Below are positions 63,580 to 64,000 of a stretch of DNA of 64,000 nucleotides, piece after piece. The stretch comes from Collinsella sp. (lineage in GTDB: Bacteria > Actinomycetota > Coriobacteriia > Coriobacteriales > Coriobacteriaceae). The position numbers were made by a program, and so were the translations under genes. Positions within the stretch are counted from its first letter, which is position 1. Each line of letters begins with the position of its first letter. The notes under the pieces are model-generated. The model made no database searches. It saw nothing but the letters and a program-made list of their open reading frames with translations, and was not told the origin of the DNA. The stretch spans positions 62,001-126,000 of the forward strand of contig JAHYYK010000001.1 of assembly GCA_019425005.1 (NCBI GenBank), written 5' to 3'.

Positions 63580-63635
63580 CCAACCTGCTGAAAAGGGCCA
63601 GGTTTATTTTGGCAGGTTTTATCTGGGGAAACGCC
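63580..63635. repeat. ~55-base hairpin repeat, copy 5
   Basis: CCAACCTGCTGAAAAGGGCC, AGGTTTATTTTGGCAGG, TTTTATCTGGGGAAACGCC. With the block at 63549 it fills most of the 287-base gap 63500-63786. Confidence 0.85.
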
Positions 63636-63786
63636 GAATAGCTCCATATGCACAACCGTCGCAGCTCCATATGAGGCAAATGAATCAGTAACGTCTATCC
63701 CAAATCTTGAGTATTTGTTCGATAGAACGGCCCCTGCCGGCACCTGCTAGACTGGTAGATTCCCAACCATCTAGCCAGGAGCCGCA

Positions 63787-64000
63787 ATGTCGCGCAAGTC
63801 CGCCTACAAGCAAGTACTTTCCATCGGCACCGCCGTGGTGCTGGGCTTTGCGCTGTTTACGGGATCGCTCGACGGGGCGCCCAAGCTGCTCTCGCCGCAA
63901 AGCGATGAGCAGGCGGCGGCTCTAGCCGAGAAGCAAAGCGAGAGCCCCAACCGCACCGACGACGAAGCGGACTTGGTCGCCCGGCTCGAATCGGGAACAG
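63787..64000 (+). CDS. Exported or membrane-anchored protein, partial (cut by right edge)
   Basis: Begins MSRKSAYKQVLSIGTAVVLGFALFTG, a signal peptide or N-terminal anchor, followed by a polar, Gln/Glu/Ala-rich stretch (SPQSDEQAAALAEKQ). 71 residues are visible before the window ends. AGGAGCC precedes ATG 63787. No domain is visible yet, so no function is proposed. Confidence 0.7.
   Translation, partial: MSRKSAYKQVLSIGTAVVLGFALFTGSLDGAPKLLSPQSDEQAAALAEKQSESPNRTDDEADLVARLESGT

Overview
The window reads as chromosome of a high-GC gut actinobacterium of the class Coriobacteriia, most like Collinsella. This is an inference from GC-rich coding, LAxTG-type sorting signals, the gene set (Kup, SipW/TasA-like proteins, PTS with PRD antiterminators, rhamnose genes) and many short intergenic hairpin repeats; no rRNA is present to confirm it. 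I support about 49 protein genes (two cut by the window edges, one a small doubtful frame), one gene remnant, one tRNA and the SRP RNA.

Layout. 0-7 kb: KdpD-type kinase, Kup potassium transporter, a nitroreductase and an LTA-synthase-like sulfatase. 7-17 kb: a six-gene minus-strand surface locus (SipW signal peptidase, three SipW-type TasA/camelysin-like proteins, an 1822-residue adhesin with InlB-like repeats, and an LAxTG-anchored protein), bracketed by two ~220-base direct repeats. 17-23 kb: flavodoxin, a two-gene ABC exporter and a coiled-coil LAxTG protein. 23-31 kb: SRP RNA, a TadA-glycerate kinase fusion, tRNA-Ser(UGA), TetR, LemA, IlvE, DedA and CysE, with many long inverted repeats between them. 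31-45 kb: a MarR-controlled second ABC exporter, nitroreductase, regulators, YeiH, GlmS, LacI and a DUF4143 ATPase. 45-57 kb: a rhamnoside block. 57-64 kb: two paralogous HAD phosphatases, LarE, and a second PTS/antiterminator unit with a Nif3-like gene.

How genes work together. The rhamnoside block is two minus-strand units: PTS EIIBC - GH78 rhamnosidase - old-yellow-enzyme-type reductase - LicT-type antiterminator, and rhaB - rhaD - isomerase. The PTS unit has a readable promoter, a LacI-type operator, an RNA antiterminator site and an overlapping terminator. Sister palindromes sit in front of rhaB. A rhamnose-bearing compound would be imported, cut inside the cell, and the rhamnose passed to isomerase, RhaB and RhaD. 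The reductase suggests that the other half of the molecule is also modified.

The most unusual non-coding content is a set of inverted repeats whose inner core is shared while the outer arms differ from copy to copy yet remain complementary within each copy, plus a dispersed ~55-base hairpin repeat in five copies. One of these abuts a decayed LacI gene fragment.
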